This document shows, in pieces, positions 45,374 through 55,674 of a stretch of DNA of 64,000 bases (its first letter is position 1; every line of letters begins with the position of its first letter). The notes beneath the pieces were generated by a model. The model was not told the DNA's origin. It did not search any database and saw nothing but the letters and a program-made list of their open reading frames with translations. This DNA is from VXPQ01 sp964608315 (lineage in GTDB: Bacteria; Bacteroidota; Rhodothermia; Rhodothermales; VXPQ01). The position numbers and the translations under genes were made by a program. The stretch lies in assembly GCA_964608315.1 (NCBI GenBank), contig CAZSNF010000006.1:1-64000 (forward strand). The letters run 5' to 3'.

Positions 45374-48300
45374 ATGTATCTGAGCAAACTCGAATTGCAT
45401 GGCTTCAAAAGTTTTGCGGATCGCACCGTGCTGCGATTCGATGCGGGCATTACGGCCATCGTAGGCCCTAACGGATGCGGCAAGTCGAATATTGTGGACG
45501 CCGTGCGCTGGGCGATCGGCGAGCAACGCACCCGCGTACTCCGTTCCGAAAAGATGGAGAACGTCATTTTCAGCGGGGCAGCGAAGCGCAAGCCGCTGGG
45601 CATGTCCGAGGTGCTCCTGACGATCGAGAACAACCGGGATATCCTTCCTTCCCGATACGACGAAGTGCAATTGGGGCGCCGCCTCTACCGGTCTGGCGAT
45701 TCCGAGTACGCCATGAATGGCGTGACGTGTCGCCTGCGCGACATTATGGACCTGTTCATGGACACCGGTATGGGCGCCGGGGCGTATTCGGTCATCGAAC
45801 TCAGGATGATCGACGAGATTTTGTCCGAAAACACCGATGATCGGCGGCGTTTGTTCGAGGAAGCGGCGGGCGTTACGAAATACAAGGTGCGGCGGAGGCA
45901 AACGCTTGGAAGACTGAAGGCGACCCGGGGCGATCTGGAACGCATCCGGGACCTTACGGACGAAATCGCCAAACAGGTTCGTAGCCTGAAGCGGCAAGCC
46001 GGGCAAGCCGAACGTTACAAGCAGGCCCGGAGTCGCCTGCGTACGCTTGAACTGGCGATCGCCGCCGCCGAATATACTCGTCTGACGGAAGAGCGCGACC
46101 TCCTTGCCAACGAAACATCCGGCCTGAGCGAGGAAACGACGCAGGCGACGCAACAGGAAACCGGGCAGGCCGAGGCGTTGACGGCGCTTCGAGAGCAAGC
46201 GCTTGCTTGCGAGAAGCGCCTCGAGGCCGAGCGCGCGGACTTGTATGCGCACATCGACAAGCGGCGCGAACTGGAAACAGAGCAACGGCTTGTGGAAGGA
46301 CAATTGGAGTCCGCGCGGGGCGAACGGCAACGCATGGAGGAGGAGCAGGAAACCGCTGCGCTGCGCCGCATCGACATGACGCAGGAGATTGCAGAGGTGG
46401 AAAAGGCCTTGAAGGAAGCCGAACCCGCCATGTACAAGGCGGAAAAGCGGCTGACCGCCGCGGAGCGCGAGCGGGATGCGCGGCGCGCCGCCAGCGAGGA
46501 AAAGCAACAGGCAGCGCTGCATCTTCGGGCAGAGGAGCGCGCATGCGAAGAGAAGTACGCCGTGCAACGCCGTCAACTCGACAAGATAATTGGTCAGCGC
46601 GACCTTGTGCAGAAGAACATGGCGGACATGGAAACGGAACGTCGCGAGGCAGAGGCGTTGCTTGCCGATCTGCGTACGCTTGCGACGGATAAGCAAACCC
46701 TTAAGTCCGCCGCTGCGGACGCTGTCGAAGAGGCCCGCCTTGCTTTCGAACAGGCTGCGCAGGAAGAGGCCCGTATTCGGGCATGTCTTGACGAAGCTCT
46801 CGACCGATTGCACCAACTTGAACGGGAGCGGGAAGCGCTCGCTGCGTCGGCCCGATTGCTGGAGAGCATGCTTGCGTCCTGCGAAGATTGCGCCGGGGCC
46901 GTGCAGCACCTGGCCGCTTCGGAATGGTCCCGCGGGCGCCTGGTCACGGTGGCCGATCTCTTTGCTTGCGAGGATGCGGATCGGGTGGCGCTGGCCGCTG
47001 CGCTGGGGGCTTTTGCGGACTGTATTGTGGTGCATTCCGACCGGGAGGCTCGGGCGGCCATCGAACAATTGCGCCAGAACGGTCAGGGACGGGCCACATT
47101 CATCGTACTGGATCGGATACCGGATGCGATAGCGTCTGAAAGCGTCTGTTCCGGACGGGCTGCCCCGATGGAGGCAGCCGTGCGCGTTGCAGACCGGAAT
47201 ATGGATGCGGACCAGTGCGCTCGCCTGATTCGGTTGCTGCTGCACGATGCGTATGTGGTCGATACGCTTGACGAAGCAGAACGACATGCAGCGCAAGCTG
47301 CCCCTGGCGCGCGATTTTTTGCGCGCACCGGCGAATGGGTCGATGCGCAAGGGGTTTTGCATGCGGGCAGCGAGGAGGAAGGAAATACGGCGGTTCTCGG
47401 ACGGCTTGAGCGGCGGAGCCAATTGGAAACCGCGCACCGCCGGTTGCAGGCTATCCGAAGCGATATCAAGGCGGCGGAAGCAACCATCGACGCGCATCGC
47501 GCCGAAATAGCCGCTGTTTGCGCCGAATCTTTGCGCGAACGATTTGGCGAAGCCGAACGGGACCTCGCCAAAGTAGCACAGGAAGCCGCTCAGGTTGCGT
47601 TCAATCTGGAAGCGGCCGAACGCCGCCGGGAAGCGCTTTCGGAAAAACTCGAAGAGGCGCAGGCGTTTCTTGAAAGAACGGATTTCGAGCGCAATCGCCT
47701 GAACCAGGGCCTTTCCGAGTTTGCCGAGGCTGTAGAGGGCGTCCGGGCCCGCCTTGCCGAAGCGGAAACAGTCTTTCAGTCCGCCGAAGCCGAAAGCCGC
47801 GTGGCGGCGGGGACATGCAACGAGGCGGGGCTTGAAGCGCTCAAGGCGCGCAACCGGCGCGAAAATTTACAGCGGGACCTGGATCGCGCGCACGGGCGCC
47901 TGCAGGATATCCATGCCCGCGCGAAAGCGCGCGAGCGCCGCATGGCCGAACTCGACCGAAAAATGCAGGCGGGCCAGAATCGGCTGGACAACCTGACCGC
48001 CGATTGGCCCGCCCTGCAAGCAAGGCAAGAGGAACTGCAAGAGACGGCGAACCGATCAGAAGGGACCTTGCGGTCTCTCCGGAACGAGGCATCGATTCTT
48101 GAAACCGCCTTGCAGGGATTGCGGGATCGCCGCGAGCAATTGGTGCAGCAGGAGCATACGCGCGCGCTGCGGCTCACCGAAATCCGAACCCGTACGGAGG
48201 CGCTGGTCGAGCAAGTCGCTGAAGATTTTTCCATGTCGCTTCCCGAAGCCGTGGCGGAAGCGTCCATACCGTCGCCGGAAGATTTTTCCGAGGAAACGGC

Positions 48301-48976
48301 CCGCGAGGAAGCAAGTGCGCTGCGTCAGCGCCTGCGCACTATGGGGAGCGTCAACGAGTTGGCGCTGGAACACTGGGAGGAGGAAACGACGCGGCTCGAA
48401 TTCCTGATGCGACAACAGCAAGACCTCGAAACCGCCGAAAGGACGTTGCTCGAAACGATCGACGAAATCAATACGACGGCTTCGACCAGGTTCATGGAAA
48501 CGTTTGAAAATATCCGTCGCCATTTCCGGCAAACGTTCCAGGATTTGTTCGGGGAGGAATCGGTGGCCGATCTGGTGCTGGAAGACCCGTCGCAGCCGCT
48601 CGAAACGGCTATCCGCATTAAAGCCCGTCCCGGCGGCAAAACATCGTCGAGCACGTCGCTGCTTTCCGGGGGCGAGAAAGCGCTTGCGGCCATTGCGTTG
48701 CTGTTTGGCATCTATCTGGTGAAGCCGAGTCCCTTCTGTATTCTCGACGAGGTAGACGCTCCGCTCGACGACAAGAATGTGCGCCGCTTCATGCGCATGA
48801 TCCGGCGATTTGCAGAACACACGCAATTCCTTCTCGTTACACACAACAAGTTAACGATGGAGGCGGCGGACCGGTTGTACGGCGTCACCATGCAAGAACC
48901 CGGTGTTTCCCGTATAGTAGGCGTACAATTCGACGAAGCGGTCCAGATCGTCGAACGCGCGTCCCGGGCGGCATAG
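45374..48976 (+). CDS. smc: Chromosome segregation protein SMC
   Basis: 1200 residues from ATG 45374; the frame is open upstream but SMC proteins begin at MYLSKLELHGFKSFADRTVL. Walker A GPNGCGKSN is at about 31-39. Two long coiled coils (about 165-510 and 680-1030) flank the hinge (about 525-660, GRLVTVADLFACEDADRVAL, RATFIVLDRIPD). The C-terminal head carries signature LLSGGEKALAA near 1096 and Walker B CILDEVDAPLDD near 1122. SMC dimers with ScpA/B organise and separate chromosomes. Length and all motifs are normal. Confidence 0.96.
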   Translation: MYLSKLELHGFKSFADRTVLRFDAGITAIVGPNGCGKSNIVDAVRWAIGEQRTRVLRSEKMENVIFSGAAKRKPLGMSEVLLTIENNRDILPSRYDEVQLGRRLYRSGDSEYAMNGVTCRLRDIMDLFMDTGMGAGAYSVIELRMIDEILSENTDDRRRLFEEAAGVTKYKVRRRQTLGRLKATRGDLERIRDLTDEIAKQVRSLKRQAGQAERYKQARSRLRTLELAIAAAEYTRLTEERDLLANETSGLSEETTQATQQETGQAEALTALREQALACEKRLEAERADLYAHIDKRRELETEQRLVEGQLESARGERQRMEEEQETAALRRIDMTQEIAEVEKALKEAEPAMYKAEKRLTAAERERDARRAASEEKQQAALHLRAEERACEEKYAVQRRQLDKIIGQRDLVQKNMADMETERREAEALLADLRTLATDKQTLKSAAADAVEEARLAFEQAAQEEARIRACLDEALDRLHQLEREREALAASARLLESMLASCEDCAGAVQHLAASEWSRGRLVTVADLFACEDADRVALAAALGAFADCIVVHSDREARAAIEQLRQNGQGRATFIVLDRIPDAIASESVCSGRAAPMEAAVRVADRNMDADQCARLIRLLLHDAYVVDTLDEAERHAAQAAPGARFFARTGEWVDAQGVLHAGSEEEGNTAVLGRLERRSQLETAHRRLQAIRSDIKAAEATIDAHRAEIAAVCAESLRERFGEAERDLAKVAQEAAQVAFNLEAAERRREALSEKLEEAQAFLERTDFERNRLNQGLSEFAEAVEGVRARLAEAETVFQSAEAESRVAAGTCNEAGLEALKARNRRENLQRDLDRAHGRLQDIHARAKARERRMAELDRKMQAGQNRLDNLTADWPALQARQEELQETANRSEGTLRSLRNEASILETALQGLRDRREQLVQQEHTRALRLTEIRTRTEALVEQVAEDFSMSLPEAVAEASIPSPEDFSEETAREEASALRQRLRTMGSVNELALEHWEEETTRLEFLMRQQQDLETAERTLLETIDEINTTASTRFMETFENIRRHFRQTFQDLFGEESVADLVLEDPSQPLETAIRIKARPGGKTSSSTSLLSGGEKALAAIALLFGIYLVKPSPFCILDEVDAPLDDKNVRRFMRMIRRFAEHTQFLLVTHNKLTMEAADRLYGVTMQEPGVSRIVGVQFDEAVQIVERASRAA

Positions 48977-49069
48977 TCTGTTCCGACGATGCGGCGCGCC
49001 GGAGACCGTTTTCGATGTCCGGGCCGTCGCCTGTTTTTGCGGAGCGACCCGTGAAGCAGCATTTCCCGT

Positions 49070-50104
49070 ATGAATCCGGACGCGCACAGGCAACCTGACC
49101 TCGATGGAAGCGAGGAGGCCGCATGGTCGCATCATGTCCTGTTGCTGATTTTCGTTGTGCTGTGGGGCGGAAACTTTGTACTTGCCGAAGTAGCCCTTCG
49201 CGAGATGTCTCCTATCGGATTTTCCGTTTCCCGGTTTCTGCTTGGGGGCATGGCCATGATCGCCATGCTGTATTGTCAGCTCTTTTTCGGGCGCGGCAGG
49301 GCGGCGGGCGCTCGTCTCTTTCCCCGGGTTGAGAAAAAAGACTGGCCGCGTTTGCTTGTCGTGGCTGTGCTGGGCGCCACGCTGGCTCCCTGGTTCGGCA
49401 TTGAGGGGCTTGGGCTTACTCATGGGGCCAGGGCTTCCTTGTGGCTGGCGCTGGGGCCGGTGCTCAGCTGGGCGCTCGGGTATTTGCTGGGCACGGAACG
49501 CATCGGTCGTTTCGGATACGTTGGCGTCGTATTGGCGGCGCTCGGCACGTTTATCCTTGCTTTCGACGGTTTTCGTCCAGGCAAGGGCTATTGGCTTGGC
49601 GATCTGCTGCTGGCGCTGGCGTTGCTTATGGCGGTTGCCGAGTTGCATTTCATCAAACCGCTTGCGGCCCGGTACGGCGCCGCGGCCATGGTGGCGGCCC
49701 GCACCGCTATCGGAGGTATGATCTACCTGCTTATCGCCTTGCCTGCGCTTGTGCGCGAACCCTGGCTGGATCTGGACGCCTGGACCTGGATAGCCATTGT
49801 TTTCGGGGGGACGGTCGGCGTGGGCATCGGCCAATGGGCCAAGGTGCGCGCCCTGAAGAAGCTGGGGCCGACCCGCGTGGTGCTCTACGGCAACCTTGTT
49901 CCGCTTGCCGCCCTGTGGCTTGCCTGGGCAACCATCCGAACGCAACCCTCCGCGCTGGAGATTCTGTCCGGGTTGTTCATCGTCTTCGGCGCAATCTGTA
50001 TTCAGGTGCTGGATGTGCGTTCCCTGAACGGGAACGACAAGAAAGGCGGAGGGAGGGGCGCTAATTTTCTCAACAGCGTGGCGATGCGGTCCGGGGACGC
50101 CTGA
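49070..50104 (+). CDS. EamA/DMT-family transporter
   Basis: 344 residues with about ten hydrophobic segments in two EamA repeats. The first starts HVLLLIFVVLWGGNFVLAEV and includes GIEGLGLTHGARASLWLALG; the second starts YWLGDLLLALALLMAVAELH and includes TWIAIVFGGTVGVGIGQWAK. Drug/metabolite transporters export amino acids, nucleobases or other small molecules across the inner membrane; the substrate is not predictable here. It follows smc by 93 bp on the same strand and converges with the 50117 gene. Confidence 0.88.
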   Translation: MNPDAHRQPDLDGSEEAAWSHHVLLLIFVVLWGGNFVLAEVALREMSPIGFSVSRFLLGGMAMIAMLYCQLFFGRGRAAGARLFPRVEKKDWPRLLVVAVLGATLAPWFGIEGLGLTHGARASLWLALGPVLSWALGYLLGTERIGRFGYVGVVLAALGTFILAFDGFRPGKGYWLGDLLLALALLMAVAELHFIKPLAARYGAAAMVAARTAIGGMIYLLIALPALVREPWLDLDAWTWIAIVFGGTVGVGIGQWAKVRALKKLGPTRVVLYGNLVPLAALWLAWATIRTQPSALEILSGLFIVFGAICIQVLDVRSLNGNDKKGGGRGANFLNSVAMRSGDA

Positions 50105-50116
50105 GGCATACGCTGG

Positions 50117-50509
50117 TCAGGAGACATCCGGCAGTTTCACGACGAGTTCGTCCGGCAAGTCGTTGCGTTGCGCTTCCGGGTTGACGAGCGGACCGGTCAA
50201 CGGCATATGGAACCCCGTCAGGAACGGCGCCATCGTCGAAAAGAAGAATTCCTGCTGGAACTCGTAAAAATCCGCGTCGAAACCGGCATATTCTCCCGTG
50301 TGCCCTTCCACGTCCAGGTAGAGCACGCGCGGCCAATCGGGAAAATCTTCCTGGGCTTTTTTCAGGTATTCGAAAACGGCGGCGGCCGCCTGCTCGAATG
50401 CGTCCTCCGCGTGCACGGTATGGCGGATGGCAACCGTATTGTCAAACTGCATCCAGACGCCTTCGTCGTCCGGCTTGCTGTAGGCGGGGATAAAAGGAGG
50501 TTCCGACAT
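50117..50509 (-). CDS. Conserved-looking hypothetical protein
   Basis: 130 residues, acidic, no signal peptide or membrane segment: MSEPPFIPAYSKPDDEGVWM, then VLYLDVEGHTGEYAGFDADF and FQQEFFFSTMAPFLTGFHMP. I do not recognise a family. It is encoded 24 bp downstream of uvrA on the same strand, so it is probably co-transcribed with it. Frame use and composition look genuinely coding. Confidence 0.7.
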   Translation of the reverse strand: MSEPPFIPAYSKPDDEGVWMQFDNTVAIRHTVHAEDAFEQAAAAVFEYLKKAQEDFPDWPRVLYLDVEGHTGEYAGFDADFYEFQQEFFFSTMAPFLTGFHMPLTGPLVNPEAQRNDLPDELVVKLPDVS

Positions 50510-50533
50510 TGGCGCGAAAAACGCGTATGGCGC

Positions 50534-53473
50534 TCAGGCAAGCGAAGAAGCGGAGACCGTTGCGGCTTCCTCGTACTCCGATTCGGAGGTCATGGCGTCC
50601 AGATCGAGCCCCGGACTTTCTTCTTCGTCGGAGATTCCGTCGAAGCGTTCCAGTTCTTTCCGCAGAAAGACGGCGGTGCGGGTGTTCGTGCGGACAAGGT
50701 CTTCCGGGGCGCCCGAAAACAGAATACGCCCGCCTTGCGCACCCCCCGCGGGTCCCATGTCCACGATCCAGTCCGCTACCTTGACCACATCCATATTGTG
50801 TTCGATAACCAGCACGGTGTTGCCTTTTCGCACCAGCGCCTCAAGGACCGCCAGCAGATGCCGAATATCTTCGAAATGAAGTCCCGTGGTGGGCTCGTCG
50901 AGAATATACAGGGTGCGCCCGGTTCCCGGCCTCGAAAGCTCCCGCGCCAGTTTCACGCGTTGCGCTTCGCCGCCGGATAATGTGGTGGAGGCTTGTCCCA
51001 GCCGGATATAACCCAGTCCCACAGAATCCAGCGTACGCAGTTTTCGTTCGATGCGCGGAACGCGCTCGAAGAACGCCAGCGCTTCGGATACCGTCAGGTC
51101 CAGCGTGTCCGCAATGGTGTTTCCCTTGTAGCGCACTTCCAGCGTTTCCGTATTGTAGCGACGGCCCTTGCAGGTGTCGCATACCACATACACGTCAGGG
51201 AGGAAATTCATCTCCAGCTTGACGATGCCCGCTCCTTTGCAGGTTTCGCATCGCCCGCCCTTCGTATTGAACGAAAATCTGCCCTTTTTGTATCCCCGGA
51301 TTTTCGATTCGGGGAGTTGGGCGTACAAATCCCGGATCAGGGTAAACAGATTGGTGTACGTCGCAGGGTTCGACCGGGGCGTTCTGCCGATCGGGCTCTG
51401 GTCTATGTCAATGACCTTGTCGATGTGTTCTGTCCCTTCGATCGATGCGTACGGCAACGGCAATGTTCGGGCGCCGTGCAATCGTTGCGACAGGATCGGG
51501 AACAGCGTCTGGTTGACCAGGGTGGATTTTCCGGACCCCGAGACCCCTGTAACGCATACGAGGGCGCCCAGCGGGAGGACAAAGGCGTCGCCTTGCAGGT
51601 TGTGGCCCGCAGCGCCCTGGAGCACAATGCGTTTTTCCGTGTTATTCCGGCGGCGTTTCGGTATGTGGATGCGTCGTTTGCCCTGGAGATAGGCTGCCGT
51701 AAGGCTGACATGGCCATTCGTGGCGACCGGCAGCGCATCGGGGGCGGTGGCTCCCAAGACGCGCCCGCCGTGCTCACCCGCGCCCGGCCCAAGGTCTACC
51801 ACGAAATCGGCTGCTTCGATCATCTCCCGGTCGTGCTCCACGACCAGCACCGAATTGCCGAGGTCGCGCAACTGCTGCAAGGAATCGATCAGTCTGGAGT
51901 GATCGCTTGGGTGCAGGCCAATGGAAGGCTCGTCCAGTACGTACAACACGCCCGTCAGGCGGGTACCGATCTGGGTGGCCAGGCGAATACGCTGGCTTTC
52001 TCCGCCGGAGAGCGTACGCGCGGTGCGATTCAGGTTGAGATAGCCCACTCCGACATCGATCAGAAAGTCGAGCCGTTCCCTGATTTCCTTGACGATGGGG
52101 CGCGCAATGATTCGCTGCCTTTCGGAAAACGACGCCTCGTCGAAAAACGCGCGAAGCCCGATCAGGTCCATGTTCACCAGGTCGGCAATGGTGCAGGGAC
52201 CGATCTTGTACGCTAGGCTTTCCTTCTTCAATCGTCCGCCCTCGCATTCCGAGCACGACATTTCCCGCATGAACGACTCCGCCCATTTACGCTGCCCGTT
52301 CGAGGAGGTGTTGTCGTATGTGTGCTGGACATATCCGTAGACGCCGTTGAAACGGTGTTCATAGCATACCTCTCGCTCTTTCCAGGTATACACGATGGCG
52401 AACTTTTCTTCGTCGGCCCCGAAGAGCAGGGTTTCCCGCTGCGCTTCCGTCAGGGCGTTCAGCGGCGTATCGAACCCGAAGCCGCGCGCAGCGGCCACCG
52501 CCCGCACCTGATTGAATATCCAGATATCGCGCGGCTTGCCCAGCGGCGCGAGTCCGCCTTCGGCAATGGTCAGGGACGGATCCGGAATAATCAGCGCCGG
52601 ATCGATTTCCCGCCTATAGCCGAGGCCGTTGCATTCGGGGCAAGCTCCATACGGCGTGTTGAAGGAGAACATGCTGGGAGAGGCGTCCTCGTAGTAAAGC
52701 CCGTCTTCCGGGCTGAACAGACGTCGGCTCATCAGGTGGTCGCCTTGCTTCGGTCCGTTCGTCGCGTGTACGATCAGCGTACCGCCGCCCAGGCCAAGCG
52801 CGTTTTCCGCCGACCGGGCGATGCGGGAACGAATGCCCTCCTTGATCACGACACGGTCCACCACGACCTCAATGTCGTGCGTCTTGTACCGATCTACCCG
52901 CATGCCCGGTTCGATTTCCTGCGTTTCTCCGTCGATGCGTACGCGCTGAAAGCCCTGTTTGCGCATCTGTTCGAACAGCTCCCGGTAGTGCCCCTTGCGG
53001 GCGCGCACGACGGGGGCCAGCAGCATCAGCCGAGCGCCTTCGGGAAAGGCCGCGATCTCGTCGATAATCTCGTCGTCGGATTGCTTTCGCATGGGCGCGC
53101 CGGAGATATACGAGTACGGCGTTCCCGCCCGCGCAAAAAGCAGCCGGATGAAGTCGTAGATTTCCGTGACCGTGCCTACCGTAGACCGGGGGTTGCGGCT
53201 AACCGTTTTCTGGTCGATGGCGATCACGGGCGAAAGACCATCAATGAAATCCACGTCGGGCCGTTCCATCATGCCCAGGAATTGCCGGGCGTAGGCGCTC
53301 AGGCTTTCCATGTAGCGCCGGCGGCCTTCGGCGTAAATCGTGTCGAAAGCCAGGCTCGATTTGCCCGAACCGGACAACCCCGTGATGACCACCAACTGCT
53401 CTCTCGGAATATCTATATCAATATTCCGGAGATTGTGGGCGCGCGCTCCCCGAATCGTGATCTGATCGTCCAT
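50534..53473 (-). CDS. uvrA: Excinuclease ABC subunit A
   Basis: 979 residues. The first Walker A GLSGSGKSS is at about 32-40 and the second GVSGSGKST near 642. Zinc-binding cysteines are seen in MSCSECEGGRLKKE and in the pair CETCKGAG / CDTCKGRRY. Both ABC signatures (LSGGESQRIRLATQIG and LSGGEAQRVKLARELS) and both Walker B motifs (LYVLDEPSIGLH, LYILDEPTTGLH) are intact. UvrA2 recognises bulky DNA lesions and loads UvrB in nucleotide excision repair. The C-terminal tail after about 945 is Glu/Ser-rich and variable. No LexA box was recognised upstream. Confidence 0.97.
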   Translation of the reverse strand: MDDQITIRGARAHNLRNIDIDIPREQLVVITGLSGSGKSSLAFDTIYAEGRRRYMESLSAYARQFLGMMERPDVDFIDGLSPVIAIDQKTVSRNPRSTVGTVTEIYDFIRLLFARAGTPYSYISGAPMRKQSDDEIIDEIAAFPEGARLMLLAPVVRARKGHYRELFEQMRKQGFQRVRIDGETQEIEPGMRVDRYKTHDIEVVVDRVVIKEGIRSRIARSAENALGLGGGTLIVHATNGPKQGDHLMSRRLFSPEDGLYYEDASPSMFSFNTPYGACPECNGLGYRREIDPALIIPDPSLTIAEGGLAPLGKPRDIWIFNQVRAVAAARGFGFDTPLNALTEAQRETLLFGADEEKFAIVYTWKEREVCYEHRFNGVYGYVQHTYDNTSSNGQRKWAESFMREMSCSECEGGRLKKESLAYKIGPCTIADLVNMDLIGLRAFFDEASFSERQRIIARPIVKEIRERLDFLIDVGVGYLNLNRTARTLSGGESQRIRLATQIGTRLTGVLYVLDEPSIGLHPSDHSRLIDSLQQLRDLGNSVLVVEHDREMIEAADFVVDLGPGAGEHGGRVLGATAPDALPVATNGHVSLTAAYLQGKRRIHIPKRRRNNTEKRIVLQGAAGHNLQGDAFVLPLGALVCVTGVSGSGKSTLVNQTLFPILSQRLHGARTLPLPYASIEGTEHIDKVIDIDQSPIGRTPRSNPATYTNLFTLIRDLYAQLPESKIRGYKKGRFSFNTKGGRCETCKGAGIVKLEMNFLPDVYVVCDTCKGRRYNTETLEVRYKGNTIADTLDLTVSEALAFFERVPRIERKLRTLDSVGLGYIRLGQASTTLSGGEAQRVKLARELSRPGTGRTLYILDEPTTGLHFEDIRHLLAVLEALVRKGNTVLVIEHNMDVVKVADWIVDMGPAGGAQGGRILFSGAPEDLVRTNTRTAVFLRKELERFDGISDEEESPGLDLDAMTSESEYEEAATVSASSLA

Positions 53474-53525
53474 AGAGTTGACAAAATCGACAGGTCATCC
53501 TTGTACTGCTTTGTGCTATCCGGTT

Positions 53526-53748
53526 AAGGATACTCTGATTAAATCTGCTTCGATCAGCGCTTCACGTTCGTGCGTACAGGATATTGCGCCGGCGTCGTTG
53601 AAATCAGCGGTAAACGCTGTGGATTCGGTGCATGGCGGACGTGAAGCGCCTTCCAGGAGGCTGCGAGGGGTGCGCTGGCTGTGTCATTCCTCATTACGTG
53701 GGGCCTGTCACGCTGCATAGTGTTAACAGGCCCTAATCAGAGTATCCT
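53526..53748. repeat. Dispersed repeat, complete variant copy
   Basis: About 222 bp from AAGGATACTCTGATTAAATC to CTAATCAGAGTATCCT. The left two-thirds match the 259 bp copy at 23553. After CACGCTGC the usual right part is replaced by ATAGTGTTAACAGGCCC, the sequence also found at 43328-43345. It fills the gap between uvrA and the sulfatase gene; 53749-53889 shows no further feature. Confidence 0.85.
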
Positions 53749-53889
53749 TAATAAAACAAATTCTGAAGACCTCTGCCGTAAAAAACGCGCGCAAAGATCC
53801 GCGTCGCAACGAGGCAGACAGCCAAATCTTTCCCTATATTGTGCTTCTTCCGTCGCTATAGCCATGTTTTCCGCAGTCCGAACGCCGCC

Positions 53890-55554
53890 ATGAAAATACC
53901 GCTTTCCGTCGTACGCTTTTGCTTGTCGTCTTTGCTGGTTGCGTTCGCCGCCTTGCCCGCCATTGCGCAGGACCGGCCCAACATCGTCTGGATTTCCGCC
54001 GAAGACGTCAGCCTGCGGTTCGGCGCCTACGGCGACGCCGCGGCGAATACGCCCAACCTCGACCGCCTTGCTTCCGAAGGGACCCGTTACATGCAGGCCT
54101 TCACTACCGCCGGGGTGTGCGCGCCGAGCCGGGCGGCTATCATCACAGGCATGCACCAGAATGGTTGGGGAGGGCATCATATGCGCACCACGCACGATGC
54201 GCCGGGCATTCCCACGCCGTATCACGCCACGCCCCCTCCGTACGTCAAGGCCTTCACGGAATATCTCCGGGCCGCCGGGTACTTCGCGAGCAATGATTTC
54301 AAAACCGACTATCAGATCGGCAATCCTGTCACAATCTGGGACGAGCACAAGCGCGGGGCGCACTGGCGCAGCCCGCTTCGGGAGGAAGGCCAGCCGTTCT
54401 TTTCCGTGTTCAATTTCGGGGTCACCCACGAGAGTCAAAGTTGGGTTGAGCCGGACGAGGAGACGACGACAGACCCCAATACGCTCGAATTGCCCCCCTA
54501 CTATCCGGATACGCCGGACGTGCGTCGCCAACTGGCCAAACACTACGACAACATTGCCCGCCTCGACGAGCAGGCCGGAGAAATTTTGCGCCAACTGGAA
54601 GAGGACGGCCTGGCCGACAACACCGTCGTCTTTTTCTGGGGCGATCACGGCGACGGCTTGCCCCGCGCCAAGCGCTGGCTCTACGATTCCGGCATACATG
54701 TCCCGCTCATCGTGCGGACGCCCGGGCAGCAGGACCCCGGTTCGGCCAGCGAGCGGCTTGTCAGCCTGGTCGATCTGGGCCCCACCGCGTTGTCTCTCGC
54801 GGGCGTACCCATTCCCGCGCACATGGATGGCATGCCTTTTCTCGGGGATGCGGAGGCCCCGCCGCGCGAATATATCTACGCCGCCCGGGACCGCATCGAC
54901 ATGGTATACGACATGGTCCGGGCCGCTCGCGACAAGCGGTACAAATACATTCGCAATTTTCACCCGGAAAAGCCGTACGTGCAATTCGTTCCGTTCCGCA
55001 ATCGCTCGTCCATCATTCAGGAGATATTCCGCCTGAATATCGCAGACGAACTCGACGACGTGGAACAACTGTGGCTACGCGACACCCGTCCTCCGGAGGA
55101 ACTCTACGATGTGCAGGCCGACCCGCATGAGGTCAACAATCTTGCGGACGATCACGCGCTTCGCGATGTATTGCACCGGATGCGCAACGAGCTGGACGCC
55201 TGGATGCGCGACATCGACGAGAAAGGGCATATGTCCGAAGATCAGATGGTCCGGCAGATGTGGATGGGCGAGGAGCAGCCCGTTACGGCGACGCCGCTTA
55301 TCCTGAGACGAAACGATATCAACAGGGAGTTAGAGGCGGAACAGGACGGTCCGGTCGAAATTATCATCGAAGCCGGTACGGACGGCGCCTCTATTGCCTG
55401 GACGACCGACGAGGGCGAGGAAGTGCACTGGAAGCTCTATGCCCGTCCGATTCGCCTCGAACCGGGAACGACCGCCACGATCCGGGCCAAAGCGATTCGC
55501 TACGGCTACGCCGAAAGCCCCGAAACCCTGGCCACGATTACCGTGCAGCCATAG
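53890..55554 (+). CDS. Secreted sulfatase with C-terminal beta-sandwich
   Basis: 554 residues from ATG 53890, which starts the signal peptide (MKIPLSVVRFCLSSLLVAFA...IAQ). RPNIVWISAEDVS opens the sulfatase fold, and CAPSR (77-81) is the C-x-P-S-R formylglycine site, so an anaerobic or aerobic maturase (not in window) is needed. FFWGDHGDGLPRAKRWLYDS gives metal and substrate residues. The last 70 residues (EIIIEAGTDGASIAWTTDEG...IRAKAIRYGYAES) look like a CHB_HEX_C-type module. It probably removes sulfate esters from a glycan outside the cytoplasm, suggesting marine polysaccharides as food. Confidence 0.92.
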   Translation: MKIPLSVVRFCLSSLLVAFAALPAIAQDRPNIVWISAEDVSLRFGAYGDAAANTPNLDRLASEGTRYMQAFTTAGVCAPSRAAIITGMHQNGWGGHHMRTTHDAPGIPTPYHATPPPYVKAFTEYLRAAGYFASNDFKTDYQIGNPVTIWDEHKRGAHWRSPLREEGQPFFSVFNFGVTHESQSWVEPDEETTTDPNTLELPPYYPDTPDVRRQLAKHYDNIARLDEQAGEILRQLEEDGLADNTVVFFWGDHGDGLPRAKRWLYDSGIHVPLIVRTPGQQDPGSASERLVSLVDLGPTALSLAGVPIPAHMDGMPFLGDAEAPPREYIYAARDRIDMVYDMVRAARDKRYKYIRNFHPEKPYVQFVPFRNRSSIIQEIFRLNIADELDDVEQLWLRDTRPPEELYDVQADPHEVNNLADDHALRDVLHRMRNELDAWMRDIDEKGHMSEDQMVRQMWMGEEQPVTATPLILRRNDINRELEAEQDGPVEIIIEAGTDGASIAWTTDEGEEVHWKLYARPIRLEPGTTATIRAKAIRYGYAESPETLATITVQP

Positions 55555-55556
55555 CG

Positions 55557-55674
55557 CGCGGCGCTCTGGCTGTGTCATTCCTCATTATGCGGGGCCTGCC
55601 GCACTGCTTCGTCATTCCTTGTCAGTGCGCCCCTCGCAACCTCTGAACTTTGCAGATTTAATCAGCGTATCCTT
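55557..55674. repeat. Dispersed repeat, right-half copy
   Basis: GCGCTCTGGCTGTGTCATTC, CTCATTATGCGGGGCCTGCC, TTCGTCATTCCTTGTCAGTG, CCTCTGAACTTTGCAGATTT and AATCAGCGTATCCTT. It matches the right half of the copies at 10453 and 23553. It fills the gap between two convergent genes and its last bases form the stop codon (TTA on this strand) of the minus-strand oxidoreductase. Confidence 0.88.

Noticed and set aside
45242..47497. 751-codon minus-strand frame across smc
   Set aside because: Antisense to a complete SMC with all motifs; composition is that of a shadow frame.
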